Below, piece by piece: positions 60,138 to 60,358 of a stretch of DNA of 60,358 bases. The notes under the pieces are model-generated. The model did not search any database. It saw only the letters and a list, made by a program, of their open reading frames with translations, and was not told where the DNA came from. Both the position numbers and the translations under genes were made by a program. The DNA is taken from NCBI GenBank assembly GCA_905209455.1, contig CAJLTA010000012.1, forward strand, positions 1 to 60,358. Reading direction: 5' to 3'. Position 1 is the stretch's first letter. The number at the start of each line of letters is the position of its first letter. The DNA comes from an uncultured Collinsella sp. (GTDB lineage Bacteria; Actinomycetota; Coriobacteriia; Coriobacteriales; Coriobacteriaceae).

Positions 60138-60358
60138 ACTGTCTCCCACTCTGCCCGAAAGGCTCGGGCGCATAGCATACATTCATTCAATATCGTGCCA
60201 TAGAACAGTTGCGAGTGGGTTGCGAATCTGCACGTTCACTTTATCTCGGTAAAGTAAAGGACGAGCCCCTTGCATCACTCTCCTAACAAGGAGTGTCCCA
60301 AAGTGCCGGCACAGACGATATGAGCAGGACATAAAAACATTGAGAGCCCCTGCTGCAT
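60138..60358. other. Region upstream of the hydratase gene
   Basis: No gene seen. It holds the hydratase promoter, not identified with certainty, and the third copy of the 24-nt AAGGAGTG repeat at 60288-60311. The window ends before any next gene. Confidence 0.5.
60288..60311 (+). repeat. Third copy of the 24-nt AAGGAGTG repeat
   Basis: AAGGAGTGTCCC followed by AAAGTGCCGGCA matches the copies at 18935-18958 and 18962-18985 at most positions. Confidence 0.7.

Overview
The window is GC-rich, densely coded chromosomal DNA that looks like a Coriobacteriia actinobacterium, most likely Collinsella. The reasons are a mycobacterial-type fhaA-fhaB-pstP-rodA-pbpA-pknB growth locus, LytTR two-component systems, pyruvate:ferredoxin oxidoreductase, carbamate kinase and a mannose-type PTS, which point to an anaerobic fermentative gut actinobacterium. 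The species call comes from gene content and recall, not from a database search.

Layout. 0-9 kb (minus strand): a YfcE-like phosphodiesterase, two paralogous LytS/LytR-type kinase-regulator pairs, a GT2 glycosyltransferase, an Atg22-like MFS transporter and a zinc-dependent phospholipase C-like protein. 9-14.4 kb: an M38-type amidohydrolase with an APC permease, a divergent C39-like peptidase gene with an apparent C-terminal frameshift, and carbamate kinase. 14.4-18.8 kb: an intergenic region with nested palindromes, then nifJ. 19-22.7 kb: a module of FHA protein, membrane Ser/Thr kinase and exported protein; the last appears frameshifted so that its reading frame runs falsely into the kinase. 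22.9-27.7 kb: recR, ybaB and dnaX, with an insert of a TM protein and a DUF2442/DUF4160 pair between ybaB and dnaX.

27.8-38.8 kb (plus strand): a YcxB-like protein, a polytopic kinase with HLD in place of HRD, fhaA, fhaB, a PP2C phosphatase, a fused FtsW/RodA-penicillin-binding protein, and PknB with four PASTA repeats. These would sense muropeptides, phosphorylate FHA-read targets, reverse that by PP2C, and drive peptidoglycan polymerisation and cross-linking. 38.9-43 kb: tRNA-Arg(CCT) with duplicated and inverted 3' fragments, then a mannose-family PTS operon (IIAB, IIC, IID, DUF956) bracketed by two copies of one palindrome and preceded by three GTTTAAAC sites. 43-48 kb: a divergent redox locus with HypA, a 925-residue FAD/Fe-S oxidoreductase, a TetR regulator with two tandem TTGAC-N5-GTCAA sites, and a polytopic DUF5692-like protein.

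48.3-60.4 kb: a membrane-anchored hypothetical, an AAA/DUF4143 ATPase, a small Pro-rich protein, clpB, then an accessory stretch with two paralogous single-TM proteins, a third small membrane protein and several families of palindromic repeats, and finally an aconitase-family hydratase. No CRISPR array, rRNA operon, intact insertion sequence or phage gene was seen. The strongest leads are the redox locus, the repeat-rich paralog region, the RodA-PBP fusion, the GTTTAAAC sites and the tRNA-Arg duplication.
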